Source: Marinimicrococcus sp033875255 (GTDB lineage Bacteria > Pseudomonadota > Alphaproteobacteria > Geminicoccales > Geminicoccaceae). Taken from it: a DNA stretch of 41,820 nucleotides. A program made the position numbers and the translations under genes. Numbering within the stretch: position 1 is the stretch's first letter; every line of letters begins with the position of its first letter. Below the pieces are notes generated by a model. That model ran no database searches, was not told the DNA's origin, and saw nothing but the letters and a program-made list of their open reading frames with translations. The stretch is taken from positions 1 through 41,820 of the forward strand of contig JAWZSN010000035.1 in assembly GCA_033875255.1 (NCBI GenBank), read 5' to 3'. This document shows positions 1 to 8,492 of this stretch, in pieces.

Positions 1-2
1 TG

Positions 3-473
3 CGGGCGGATGTGGTCGAGCGGATCGCGGAACTCGACACCAGGCTCCGCGCGCGAGCGAAGACGACGCCCGTGTGCCGGCGGTTCATGACCGTGCCTGG
101 CGTCGGTCCGATCACCGCGCTCGCCGTCTGGGCCGGCATCGACGACGCGGGCCGATTCGCCCGCTCCCAAAATGTCGGCGCCTACTTCGGCCTCACGCCG
201 CGGCGCTACGCCTCCGGCGAAGTAGACCGCTCCGGCCGCATCACCAAACGGGGCGACGGAACTGTCCGGACCCTGCTCTACGAGGCGGCCAACGTGCTGC
301 TGTTGAAGATCAGCCGGACCTCGTCCTTGCGCGAATGGGGCTTGGCTATCGCCCAACGGAGCGGCTTCAAAAAAGCCAAGGTGGCCGTCGCCCGAAACCT
401 CGCCGTGCTGCTGCACCGACTTTGGCGCGACGGCACAGAGTTCCGCTGGAATACCGCACCCGTTGCCGCCTGA
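3..473 (+). CDS. IS110-family transposase, C-terminal part (cut by window edge)
   Basis: The frame is open from the window edge to the stop, so only about the last 156 residues are visible. They match the C-terminal Transposase_20 (IS116/IS110/IS902) domain: a GVGPITA helix-hairpin-helix-like turn early on, followed by the family core with SG, DRSG, ITK and GD elements and an EAANVLL helix. The N-terminal DEDD/RuvC-like catalytic domain must lie outside the window. IS110 elements use an RNA-guided recombinase with an RNA transcribed from a non-coding end; for the IS110 subgroup that end is upstream, so it is not visible here. Whether the copy is intact cannot be judged. The GTG at 12 is only an internal codon of this longer frame. 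Confidence 0.85.
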   Translation, partial: RADVVERIAELDTRLRARAKTTPVCRRFMTVPGVGPITALAVWAGIDDAGRFARSQNVGAYFGLTPRRYASGEVDRSGRITKRGDGTVRTLLYEAANVLLLKISRTSSLREWGLAIAQRSGFKKAKVAVARNLAVLLHRLWRDGTEFRWNTAPVAA

Positions 474-1590
474 GCGGCTCGAGCACGGTCTCCAGCGGAT
501 CGTCCCCGCCGGGACGACGGCGTCGAGCGAGCGCGATCCCTGGAATGAAGGCGGGCCGAGGTCCGACCTCGCACACCACTTCGCGACGCTCACGCACGTG
601 AACGCCAACCTGGGACGGCCAACTGCGCCGATCCCGTAGAGAACCCTTCACCCGGCGATGACGAACACAACGAGATCACCCTTGACCGGCGGGATTAGAG
701 AATTCGCTGGGACACGACCCCAGACACGGCCCGGCATCGCCTCGTGCCTCAATCGTCGATCCGGACGCGCGGCCATGCAGCAAGAGCGCCGGCGCGCCAT
801 CGCCCGGCTCTGCCCCATCGGCCCACACCCGGCTTGTCGGGTGACGATGGAGGACCGCAACGGGCTGGCGATGACGGCAGGCCGCCGCTCGGCGATCGCC
901 AGCCGCACCACCCGTCATCGAGCTACGTCGCAAGCCAGCGCTGCCGCAAGCGGATCGAGGAGGATCCCCGGCCGGCTCGAGGCGGTGCTAAGCTGCCGCC
1001 AGACCCGCTTCGCGGCCTCGCGCAGGCACGATGGCCTTCGCTTCCGCCCTTGCCGGCCGGAGCCTGATCCGCCCCGCAAACTGCTGCGGCGCGCCACGGG
1101 AGCAGGCGAAGCTGCAGTGGCCCGCCGCTGCGGCCTTCCGTCAACGCTGCCGGTCCCGAAAGCCGCTCCGCCGGGCCCGGCCGCAAGCCGCCGGGCCCGC
1201 ACCGTCAACAGGCCCTGACGCGGCGGTCATCTCGTTCTCCTGGCCGATGGGCCGCATCCGGCGGGAAACCGGCCCGGCGGGGGCCCCGCAGCAAAGGCTG
1301 ACTATCCAAAAAAGGGCCGGGACCATGCCAACCGGCAGAAGGACGAAGAAGGCCGTGCGCAACGCAATTCGCGGCACCGCTGCCGCGGCTCCCGCCGGCG
1401 CCGGGCCAAGCCGGCCGCGACCAGCCGTAGCCTTGCCCGGGCAGCGGCCTGACCGCCTCCTCGTGCAGCTACGGTGTCCGCAGGGCGGCCAGCCATCGGC
1501 GGCGGGCGCGGGGCACCATGACGGCATCGCCCCTACCCTGCCGGCCTCCCTGGGGTTTATGGTCCGGCGGCGCTGAACCGGAGGAACGCA
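474..1590. other. gene-poor region after the IS110 transposase
   Basis: About 1.1 kb with no convincing gene. The ORFs here are rich in Arg, Pro, Ala and Gly, lack recognisable domains, and look like chance openings in GC-rich DNA. The first 200-230 bases after the transposase stop may be the non-coding right end of the element, which could finish near 690-700. IS110 elements lack terminal inverted repeats, so the border cannot be fixed by eye. The rest shows no RNA gene or clear terminator. A ribosome binding site (GGAGG, 1580-1584) at the far end belongs to paaG. Confidence 0.5.
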
Positions 1591-2382
1591 GTGACAGACG
1601 CGACGGTGCTCGACCGGCGGGAAGGAGGCGTGCTCATCCTCACCCTGAACCGGCCTGCGAGGCTCAACAGCTTCAACGAGGCGATGCACGCCGAGCTTGC
1701 GGCCGCGCTCGACGCGGCGGCCACGGACCGCTCGGTGCGGGCGGTGCTTCTGACCGGCGCCGGCCGCGCCTTTTGCGCCGGTCAGGACCTGTCGGAGCGG
1801 CAGATGGGCGAGAGTGCGGGGCCGCCGGACCTGGGCGACACGCTGGAGCGGCTCTACAATCCGCTGGTCCGTCGGCTGCGCGCCCTCGACCGGCCGGTAG
1901 TGTGCGCGGTCAATGGCGTGGCGGCGGGTGCCGGCGCCAATGTGGCGCTGGCCTGCGACATCGTCCTGGCGGCCCGATCGGCCAGCTTCATCCAGGCATT
2001 CTGCAAGATCGGCCTGGTGCCCGACAGCGGCGGCACGTTCTTCCTGCCGCGGATGGTCGGCGACGCGCGAGCCCGAGGGCTGGCCCTGCTGGGCGAGAGC
2101 CTTCCCGCAGAAAAGGCGGCCGAGTGGGGCCTGATCTGGAAGGCGGTCGATGACGAGCGGCTCGGGGCGGAGGCCATGGCGCTGGCGGCGCATCTGGCGA
2201 GCCAGCCGACCCGGGCGTTGGGCATGATCAAGCGAGCGCTCGACGCTTCTGCCGGCAACGGCCTCGATGCCCAGCTCGACCTCGAGCGCGACCTGCAGCG
2301 CGAGGCCGGGCGCACCGACGACTATCGCGAGGGCGTACGCGCCTTCATGGAAAAGCGCCTTGCCCGCTTCGGAGGAAGCTGA
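1591..2382 (+). CDS. paaG: 2-(1,2-epoxy-1,2-dihydrophenyl)acetyl-CoA isomerase PaaG
   Basis: A 263-residue crotonase-superfamily enzyme. PaaG converts ring-1,2-epoxyphenylacetyl-CoA to the oxepin-CoA in aerobic phenylacetate degradation. The sequence follows E. coli PaaG closely along its length: the FCAGQDLSER segment (residues 61-70, first oxyanion-hole strand), the AAGAGAN glycine segment (about 111-117), and the GLVPDSGG loop with Asp145 at the usual PaaG catalytic position. The C-terminal helix ends YREGVRAFMEKR as in the family. The start is GTG with GGAGG six bases upstream. The stop overlaps the paaH start (TGATG), so the two are translationally coupled. No ring epoxidase genes (paaABCDE) are seen in the window. 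Confidence 0.9.
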   Translation: MTDATVLDRREGGVLILTLNRPARLNSFNEAMHAELAAALDAAATDRSVRAVLLTGAGRAFCAGQDLSERQMGESAGPPDLGDTLERLYNPLVRRLRALDRPVVCAVNGVAAGAGANVALACDIVLAARSASFIQAFCKIGLVPDSGGTFFLPRMVGDARARGLALLGESLPAEKAAEWGLIWKAVDDERLGAEAMALAAHLASQPTRALGMIKRALDASAGNGLDAQLDLERDLQREAGRTDDYREGVRAFMEKRLARFGGS

Positions 2383-3899
2383 TGACCGCTCTCTCGAAGG
2401 AACTTCCGGTAGGCGTGGTGGGTGCCGGGACCATGGGCGCGGGCATCGCCCAGGTGGCGGCCATGGCCGGCCATTCGGTCCGGCTGGTGGATGCTCGCGA
2501 GGGTGCTGCCGAGAGCGCGGTGCAGGGCCTGCGCCAGCGCCTCGCGCGGATCGCCGAGCGCGGCCGGCTGGCACCGGAGGAGGCGGCCGCCATCGGCGCC
2601 CGGCTGATCCCCGCCGGCGGCCTCGCCGAGCTTGCCGGCTGCGGCCTGGTGATCGAGGCGATCGTCGAGGACATGAAGGTCAAGCGCGAGCTCTTCGGCG
2701 AGCTCGAGACCATCTTGAGCGCCGATGCGATCCTCGCCACCAACACCTCCTCCCTCTCGATCACCGCCATGGCCGCCCATCTCGAGCGGCCCGGCCGCCT
2801 GGTGGGCATGCACTTCTTCAACCCCGCGCCGCTGATGGCGCTGGTCGAGGTGGTGAGCGGGCTGGCGACCGATCCGGCAGTGGCGGGCATCGTGTTCGAG
2901 ACGGCCAGGCTCTGGGGCAAGGCGCCGGTCCACGCCGCCAACACGCCGGGCTTCATCGTCAACCGGGTGGCCCGGCCGTTCTATGGCGAGGCGTTCCGGC
3001 TGCTGGCCGAGCAGGCGGGCGAGCCCGCCACCATCGACGCGCTGATGCGCGAGTCGGGCGGCTTCAGGATGGGCCCTTTCGAGCTCACCGATCTGATCGG
3101 CCAGGACGTCAACGCCGCGGTCAGCCGCTCGGTGTTCGAGGCCTATGACTACGACCCGCGCTACCGTCCCTCCCTCGTGCAGCGCGAGCTGGTGGATGCC
3201 GGCAGGCTGGGCCGCAAGTCCGGCCGCGGGATCTACGATCATGCCGAGGGAGCCACGCGGCCCGAGCCGGCCACCGCTCCGGCCGGGCCGAAGCCGCAGC
3301 GGATCGTGGCCGAGGGGCTGCGCGGGCCGGCCGAGGCGCTGCTGGACCTGGCCGCCACCGCGGGCATCGAGATCGAACGCCGCGAGCAGGGCCCGGGCCT
3401 GATGCGCCTGGACGGGATCGTCCTGGCCCTCACCGACGGGGTGACCGCCGACGAGCACACCGCCCGCACCGGCGGGTCGGTTTTCCTGTTCGATCTCGCG
3501 CTCGACTACGCTGCCGCCACCCGCATCGGCCTCGCCGCCCCTCTGCGGGCCAGCGACGCGCAGCGCGCGGCCGCCGCCGGCTTCTTCCAGGCGCTCGGCA
3601 AGAGCGTGTCCTTCGTGGGCGACCTGCCGGGCATGGTGGTGATGCGCACCGTGGCGATGCTCGCCAACGAGGCGGCCGAGGCGGTGCATAGCGGCGTGGC
3701 CGACGCCCAGGGGGTCGACACGGCGATGCGCAAGGGCGTCAACTACCCGGCGGGCCCGCTCGCCTGGGCGGAGCGGATCGGCACGAGACGGATCGTCGAG
3801 ACCATCGACCACATGGCCCGCGCCTATGGCGAGGATCGCTATCGCTGCTCGCTGGGCCTGCGCCGACTGCTCTGGCAGGCACCCCATTCCGGCCGCTGA
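2382..3899 (+). CDS. paaH: 3-hydroxyacyl-CoA dehydrogenase PaaH
   Basis: A 505-residue NAD-dependent dehydrogenase that oxidises 3-hydroxyadipyl-CoA to 3-oxoadipyl-CoA late in phenylacetate degradation. A Rossmann motif GAGTMG lies at about residues 14-19. The catalytic pair appears as His144 in GMHFFNP and Glu156 shortly after. Two C-terminal 3HCDH domains follow: the first around the TPGFIVNR segment, the second around the LPGMVVMR segment ending in the NYPAGPLAW signature. The length fits PaaH (about 475-510 residues) rather than single-domain FadB2-type enzymes. The ATG overlaps the paaG stop by one base, with GGAGG at 2371-2375 inside paaG. Confidence 0.88.
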   Translation: MTALSKELPVGVVGAGTMGAGIAQVAAMAGHSVRLVDAREGAAESAVQGLRQRLARIAERGRLAPEEAAAIGARLIPAGGLAELAGCGLVIEAIVEDMKVKRELFGELETILSADAILATNTSSLSITAMAAHLERPGRLVGMHFFNPAPLMALVEVVSGLATDPAVAGIVFETARLWGKAPVHAANTPGFIVNRVARPFYGEAFRLLAEQAGEPATIDALMRESGGFRMGPFELTDLIGQDVNAAVSRSVFEAYDYDPRYRPSLVQRELVDAGRLGRKSGRGIYDHAEGATRPEPATAPAGPKPQRIVAEGLRGPAEALLDLAATAGIEIERREQGPGLMRLDGIVLALTDGVTADEHTARTGGSVFLFDLALDYAAATRIGLAAPLRASDAQRAAAAGFFQALGKSVSFVGDLPGMVVMRTVAMLANEAAEAVHSGVADAQGVDTAMRKGVNYPAGPLAWAERIGTRRIVETIDHMARAYGEDRYRCSLGLRRLLWQAPHSGR

Positions 3900-3918
3900 T
3901 CCGGGGGCCCGGCGCTCG

Positions 3919-5160
3919 ATGCTCGCAACCCTGCGGCGGGGGCCGCTGCCGGGCCTCGCGGCCCTCAGCCTGACCTATGTGCTGAGCCAGTTCTTCCGCA
4001 TCGCGATCGGGGTGGTGGCACCCGAGATCGCCGCCGACCTGGCGCTCGACCCGGCCCGGCTGGGAATCCTCTCGGCTGCCTGGTTCGTAGCCTTCGCAGC
4101 GGCCCAGATCCCGGTGGGCGTGGCCCTCGACCGGTTCGGGCCGCGCCTCACGATCGCCGTGCTGCTGGCTTTCGGTGCCGCCGGCTGCGCGGTCTTCGCC
4201 ATGGCCCAGAGCCTCGCCATGGCAGTGCTGGGGCAGCTTCTCATCGGGCTGGGCTGCGCGCCGATGCTGATGGGTACGCTGGTGGTCATCGCCCGTTTCT
4301 ACGAGCCCGCCCGGTTCGCCTCGACGGCGGCCATCGTGATCTCCTTCGGCGGGCTCGGCACGCTTCTGGGCGCCACGCCGCTGGCGATGGCCGCCGAGCT
4401 GGTGGGCTGGCGCGGCGCCTTTCTCGGGATGGCGGCGGCCATGGCGGCAGCGCTGGCGCTCGTCCTCCTCGCCGTGCGCGACGGGCCGCCCGGCACCCGG
4501 CCGGGCGCTGCCGGGGAAGGCCTGGGCCAGATCCTCAAAGGCGTCGGCCGGGTGATCGCCAACCGCAATCTCTGGCCCCTGCTGCCCATGGCGTTCTTCG
4601 CCTACGCGGTGGTGGTGACGCTGCGCGGCCTGTGGCTCGGGCCCTATCTCGACGAGGTATTCGGCCTCGATCCGGTGGGCCGTGGCCAGGTGCTGCTGCT
4701 GGTCTCGCTCTCCATGGTGATCGCACCGCTTATCTTCGCCACCCTCGAGCGCCGCCTCGACAGCCGCCGCGGCCCTGCCATGGCGGGCTGCGCCCTCACC
4801 ATCGCGGCGCTGGCCGGGCTGGCCCTGGCCCCCGCCGCCTCGCTGGCGCTGGCAGCCGGGCTCGCCACCACCGTCGGCCTCACCGGCATGACCTACAGCC
4901 TCATCATGGCCCAGGGCCGGCGCTTTTTGGGGCCGCAGGAGATCGGCCGCGGCCTCACCCTGCTCAACGGCGTCAACATGGCCGGTGCCGCCGTGGTGCA
5001 GATCGCCACCGGCGCCATGGTCGCCTGGCTGCGCGCCCTGGGCCTGCCACCGGACCAGATCTATGGCTGGCTCTTTGCAGCCCTGGCACTGGCCCTGGCG
5101 GGCGCGCTCCTCGCCTACCGCCGCAGCCGCGACCTGCGCGCGTCAGCGCTGGCGGGCTGA
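3919..5160 (+). CDS. MFS transporter
   Basis: A 413-residue major facilitator with about twelve hydrophobic segments. The loop between helices 2 and 3 carries a DRFGPRLT motif, a variant of the MFS motif A. The frame is open further upstream into paaH, but the ATG at 3919, twenty bases after the paaH stop, gives a normal MFS N-terminus and is preferred; no strong ribosome binding site is visible, so the start is uncertain. Lying directly downstream of paaG-paaH and upstream of an SDR gene, it may import an aromatic acid or related substrate (inference from position only). The substrate cannot be read from the sequence. Confidence 0.8.
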   Translation: MLATLRRGPLPGLAALSLTYVLSQFFRIAIGVVAPEIAADLALDPARLGILSAAWFVAFAAAQIPVGVALDRFGPRLTIAVLLAFGAAGCAVFAMAQSLAMAVLGQLLIGLGCAPMLMGTLVVIARFYEPARFASTAAIVISFGGLGTLLGATPLAMAAELVGWRGAFLGMAAAMAAALALVLLAVRDGPPGTRPGAAGEGLGQILKGVGRVIANRNLWPLLPMAFFAYAVVVTLRGLWLGPYLDEVFGLDPVGRGQVLLLVSLSMVIAPLIFATLERRLDSRRGPAMAGCALTIAALAGLALAPAASLALAAGLATTVGLTGMTYSLIMAQGRRFLGPQEIGRGLTLLNGVNMAGAAVVQIATGAMVAWLRALGLPPDQIYGWLFAALALALAGALLAYRRSRDLRASALAG

Positions 5161-5198
5161 GACCCGCCGCTCCACCAACGCAATGAAGGGAGGCCGAC

Positions 5199-5972
5199 AT
5201 GGCCACGCTCCGCATACCGGACCTCGCGGGCAAGGTTTTTCTCGTCACCGGCGCCTCGACCGGCATCGGCGCCGCGGCGGCCCGGGCGCTCGGCGCCCAG
5301 GGCGCTTGCGTGGCGGTGCACTACAAGAGCAGCCGCGAGGCGGCCGAGGCGGTCGCCGCCGACATCGCCGCCGCCGGCGGCGAGGCCTGGACGGTAGCCG
5401 GCGACGTCGCCGATGCGCGCACCGTCGAGAGCATCGTGGCGCGGACCGGCGAGCATTTCGGCCGCATCGACGGGCTCATCAACAATGCCGGCGCCATCGT
5501 CCGCCGCAGCCCGCTGGCCGAGCTGCCCGACGCCCTCTACGACGAGGTGATGGACCTCAATGTCCGCTCGGTGGTGACCGCCTGCCGCGCCGCCGTGCCC
5601 TGGTTGCGCCGCCAGGGCGGCGTGATCGTCAACACCACCTCCGTGGCCGCACGCAATGGCGGTAGCACCGGCACCGGCTTCTACGCCGGCACCAAGGCTT
5701 TCGTCAGCAACATCACCCGGGCGCTGGCCAAGGAACTGGTGGCCGAGCGCATCCGCGTCAACGCCGTGGCGCCCGGCGTGATCGCTACCCCGCTCCACGA
5801 CCGCTCCACCAGCCCGGAGCAGATGGCCTCCCTGGCGGCCACCATCCCCATGGGCCGCATCGGCACGCCCGAGGACTGCGCGGGCGCCTATCTCTACCTC
5901 TGCTCCGACATGCTCAGCGGGTATGTGACCGGGCAGATCCTCGAGGTGAACGGGGGGCAGCTGATGCCGTGA
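5199..5972 (+). CDS. SDR-family oxidoreductase
   Basis: A 257-residue classical short-chain dehydrogenase/reductase. The cofactor motif TGASTGIG is at residues 18-25, the NNAG motif near residue 97, and the catalytic YxxxK as YAGTK, with the upstream serine provided by a TTSVA segment. A C-terminal VTGQILEVNGG strand is typical of FabG-like SDRs. GGGAGG lies at a good distance before the ATG at 5199. It is 38 bases downstream of the MFS gene, so probably belongs to the same transcript as paaGH. The substrate is unknown; a 3-oxoacyl or alcohol substrate linked to the transporter's cargo is possible. A hairpin with a T-rich tail about 120 bases downstream may end the transcript. Confidence 0.85.
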   Translation: MATLRIPDLAGKVFLVTGASTGIGAAAARALGAQGACVAVHYKSSREAAEAVAADIAAAGGEAWTVAGDVADARTVESIVARTGEHFGRIDGLINNAGAIVRRSPLAELPDALYDEVMDLNVRSVVTACRAAVPWLRRQGGVIVNTTSVAARNGGSTGTGFYAGTKAFVSNITRALAKELVAERIRVNAVAPGVIATPLHDRSTSPEQMASLAATIPMGRIGTPEDCAGAYLYLCSDMLSGYVTGQILEVNGGQLMP

Positions 5973-6093
5973 AGGAAAGCGCCCGGGCGGGCGGTCCCCG
6001 ATCGGCGGCGCGAGGTCCGGTACGCCTTCCGGCCGGCTGCGGCCGACATGGGGAAAGAAGCCGCCGGGCAGCGGCCGGAACCGTGAGGGCGGC

Positions 6094-6136
6094 GCCGTGC
6101 AGGCGCTGCGCGCGGCTTTAATTCTGTCGTTTTTGT
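6094..6136 (+). terminator. hairpin with T-rich tail after the SDR gene
   Basis: Arms at 6094-6100 and 6110-6116 pair (one G-T wobble) around a nine-base loop, followed by a T-rich stretch to about 6136. It sits about 120 bases after the SDR stop. Sixteen bases (6101-6116) recur exactly near 41499-41514, in a second hairpin that also precedes a T-run. Confidence 0.45.
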
Positions 6137-6161
6137 CGGTTGGGGGCCGGCTCCGGCTTAG

Positions 6162-6416
6162 TCAGGACACCCGGAAAACCCGCTGAAGAAGGAAACCGGG
6201 CCGCAGCGACGTGCCCATGCCGCCGCCGCTCCGCGTCCCCAGCGCTTGCGCCAGAGCCAGCATGTCCTCGGGCACGGGCTCCTCGAGCACGGCATCGAAC
6301 TGTCGGTGCAAGGCGGCGGCGAGGCGCTCCTCTCCCGGGGCGGCGAGAGGGGGCGGCAGGGTCCTCGCCGCGCGCAGCGAGCGGTGATCCGGCTGCTCCC
6401 CGGCATTGCGCTGCAT
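6162..6416 (-). CDS. small NepR-like / anti-sigma-like protein (tentative)
   Basis: An 84-residue ORF whose middle reads RQFDAVLEEPVPEDMLALAQAL, with the EPVP(D/E) pattern followed by a hydrophobic helix. This resembles NepR, the small anti-sigma factor of the alphaproteobacterial general stress response; a similar EPVP segment also occurs in zinc-finger anti-sigma factors. The frame is open upstream to 6635, but that part is Arg/Gly/Pro-rich and unconvincing, so the ATG at 6416 is chosen because it gives a NepR-like length. Against the call, nepR usually sits beside ecfG and phyR, and neither is here. No strong ribosome binding site is seen. It could be an orphan paralogue, a remnant, or chance. 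Confidence 0.3.
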   Translation of the reverse strand: MQRNAGEQPDHRSLRAARTLPPPLAAPGEERLAAALHRQFDAVLEEPVPEDMLALAQALGTRSGGGMGTSLRPGFLLQRVFRVS

Positions 6417-6829
6417 TATCGGGAAAAGGCCAGCAAGACGGCGCAGGAGCAGGCGCAGCCGGCTTTGCCGCGTCTCCGGCAACGGCCAGGGCGGCCCCGG
6501 TGTTCCTGCCAGACCCGGATGCGCCATCATGGCGGCCCGGCCTCGTGCGCCACGGCGACCACCGCCCCCGTAGAAGCGCTGCAGCCGGCCGGTGCGCCTT
6601 CGCGACCGGACCCGGCACTGCAACCAAAGCCACAAGCTGAACCACGCATGGCGCTACTCTTGCGATCCGACCTTGCACCGGTAGAGCGGCTATTGCGGGA
6701 GCGGTCTATGATGAGGGTCACAGGGCGGCAGTACGCTAGAGGCCCGGCGGCCTTATCGTCTGCTGGGCCGCAGCCATCGCGGCGAGCGAGAAGAGCATCG
6801 GACCGAGGCGATCGTCCGCTGCCCTACGC
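6417..6829. other. intergenic region before tRNA-Leu
   Basis: About 410 bases without a supported gene. ORFs crossing it toward the tRNA are chance openings; one of them runs through the antisense of the tRNA. No terminator or repeat was recognised. Confidence 0.5.
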
Positions 6830-6916
6830 TGGTGCCCGCTGCCGGACTCGAACCGGCACGGCCTTGCGACCGACGGATTTTAAGTCCGTTGCGTCTACCT
6901 GTTCCGCCAAGCGGGC
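6830..6916 (-). tRNA. tRNA-Leu (anticodon UAA)
   Basis: On the minus strand the sequence folds as a class II tRNA of 87 nt: a 7-bp acceptor stem starting GCCCGCU, a D-arm, an anticodon stem closing the loop CUUAAAA (anticodon UAA), a variable arm, and a T-arm with GGTTCGAGTCC. CCA is encoded (6830-6832). The UAA anticodon and the long variable arm identify leucine. It lies about 70 bases downstream of the CinA-like gene in the same direction. Confidence 0.95.
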
Positions 6917-6985
6917 TTCCTGCGAGGACGTATCGCCGCCGGCGCCGGCTGTCCACTCTCGCGGCAAGAGCCGGCCGTCGCGGGC

Positions 6986-7741
6986 TCAGGCGAGCATCTG
7001 CTCGTCGGTCTCGAAGCCGCGGCGGCGGGTCTCCTCGAGGAGCGCGCTGGTGGCGGATGCGATGGCGGCCTCGTCGGTCGAGCGGAAAACGATGCTGGTG
7101 CCGGGCGTGCCCATCCGCATGAAGGGATAGCTGCCGATGTCGACGCCGGGATGGTCCTTCTGGATGGCACCCAGCGCCGTCGCGATCTCACCCTCGCCGC
7201 AGTAGCAGACGACGGTCTTCGAGCGCAGCGGCGCCCCGCCCTCGAGCCTGTGGCGCAGGAGCTCGAACATCGCCTGCATGATCTTCGGCACGCCCGGCAG
7301 GACGTAGACGTTCTCGACGCGAAAGCCCGGCGCCACGCTTACCGGGTTGTCGATGAGCTCGGCGGCGACCGGCATGTCGGCCATCTTCATGCGCGCCTCG
7401 TTGACCTTCTCGGGCGGGTAGAAGGCCAGGAGGCGGCGCTCGGCCTCCTTGTTGCGCTCCATCGGTCGGCCGACTGCCGCTGCCACGCAGGCGGAGGTGA
7501 TGTCGTCGTGGGTCGGACCGATGCCGCCTGTCGTGAAGACATAGGTGCAGCGGGCGCGCAGCGCATTGACGGCCTCGACGATCGCCGCTTCATCGTCGGC
7601 CACCACCCGGGCCTCCACCAGCCGGATGCCGAGGGCGCCAAGAGCCTGTCCCAGGTACGACATGTTGGCGTCGGCGGTGCGCCCCGAGAGGATCTCGTTC
7701 CCGACGACGACCAGGCCGGCGGTGGGGTTCGTCTCGCTCAT
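6986..7741 (-). CDS. CinA N-terminal-like / molybdopterin-binding (MoaB/MogA fold) protein
   Basis: A 251-residue protein with the COG1058 domain. It begins with a VVGNEILSGRTADAN segment and continues with TTGGIGPTHDD, the signature of the CinA N-terminal/MogA-like fold. The family binds nucleotide-like ligands; CinA-N acts as an ADP-ribose pyrophosphatase in some bacteria. The C-terminal PncC/nicotinamide-mononucleotide deamidase domain of full CinA is absent, as is common for this short alphaproteobacterial form. The ATG at 7741 is chosen because the longer frame runs antisense through sfsA. It is divergent from sfsA with about 50 bases between them. Confidence 0.85.
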   Translation of the reverse strand: MSETNPTAGLVVVGNEILSGRTADANMSYLGQALGALGIRLVEARVVADDEAAIVEAVNALRARCTYVFTTGGIGPTHDDITSACVAAAVGRPMERNKEAERRLLAFYPPEKVNEARMKMADMPVAAELIDNPVSVAPGFRVENVYVLPGVPKIMQAMFELLRHRLEGGAPLRSKTVVCYCGEGEIATALGAIQKDHPGVDIGSYPFMRMGTPGTSIVFRSTDEAAIASATSALLEETRRRGFETDEQMLA

Positions 7742-7792
7742 GCTCTGCCCGCCCCCGGGGGCGGCCCCTCTTTGTTTCGGTGGAGCCAGGAT

Positions 7793-8482
7793 TTGCTGCT
7801 TCCCTCGCCTCTCTACCCCGGCACCCTGCTGCGGCGCTACAAGCGGTTTCTGGCCGACGTGATGCTCGACGACGGGCAGGAGGTCACCGCCCACTGCGCC
7901 GATCCGGGCCGCATGCCGACCCTTTCTCTGCCGGGTAGGCGGGTCTGGCTGTCGCGCTCGGACAAGCCCGGCCGCAAGCTGCCCTTCGGCCTCGAGCTGG
8001 CCCGGGAAGATGGGGCGCTGGTCGGCGTCAACAGCAGCAACCCCAACCGGATCGCCAACCAGGCCATCGCGGCGGGCCTGATCCCCGCCTTGGCCGGCTG
8101 GCGGGTGCTGGCCCGAGAGCCTCGGGTGGCCGATGGCACGCGGCTCGACTTCCTGCTGGGCGACGGCGCGGACGGGCGGATGCTGGTGGAGGTCAAGGGT
8201 GTCACCTGGCGGCGCGCGGGCGTCGCGGTGTTCCCCGACGCGCCCACCGAGCGGGGCCGGCGTCATCTGGCGCATCTGGCGCGGCTCGCCGACCAGGGCA
8301 CGCCGACTGCCATGCTGTTCATCGCCCAGCGGCAGGACGTGAGCCGGTTCGCGGTCGCTGCCGATGTCGATCCGGGCTATGCCAGGGCGCTGGACCAGGC
8401 CCAAGCGGCGGGCGTGCTCGTCGAGGCATGGCGCTGCCGGGTCAACTTCAGCGAGATATCAATGGATTCTTCACTCTTGTGA
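7793..8482 (+). CDS. sfsA: SfsA family nuclease-like protein
   Basis: A 229-residue SfsA (sugar fermentation stimulation) protein. The N-terminal OB-like part reads LYPGTLLRRYKRFLADV, then the catalytic-type region follows with LDFLLGD, the EVKGVTW strand and the FPDAPTERGRRH segment, matching the PD-(D/E)xK arrangement and E. coli SfsA. Family members bind DNA and show nuclease activity in vitro; the physiological role is unclear. The start is taken as TTG 7793 because GGAG lies seven bases upstream and the length agrees with the family. The frame stays open far upstream only as antisense of the CinA-like gene. The next gene, map, starts 10 bases after the stop. Confidence 0.85.
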   Translation: MLLPSPLYPGTLLRRYKRFLADVMLDDGQEVTAHCADPGRMPTLSLPGRRVWLSRSDKPGRKLPFGLELAREDGALVGVNSSNPNRIANQAIAAGLIPALAGWRVLAREPRVADGTRLDFLLGDGADGRMLVEVKGVTWRRAGVAVFPDAPTERGRRHLAHLARLADQGTPTAMLFIAQRQDVSRFAVAADVDPGYARALDQAQAAGVLVEAWRCRVNFSEISMDSSLL

Positions 8483-8492
8483 GTTTATATCG

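Noticed and set aside
658..1218. 186-residue ORF in the gene-poor region
   Set aside because: Arg/Pro/Ala-rich, no domain, no ribosome binding site; similar openings occur in several frames at the same place.
1141..2574. 477-residue minus-strand ORF
   Set aside because: Antisense to paaG; GC-rich codon usage keeps the opposite frame open.
2322..3887. 521-residue minus-strand ORF
   Set aside because: Antisense to paaH, with no recognisable domain.
6246..7130. Long plus-strand ORF across the tRNA-Leu region
   Set aside because: Its best-looking part (RCRTRTGTALRPTDFKSVAST) is the antisense translation of the tRNA-Leu gene, a well-known spurious protein; the rest overlaps the CinA-like gene.
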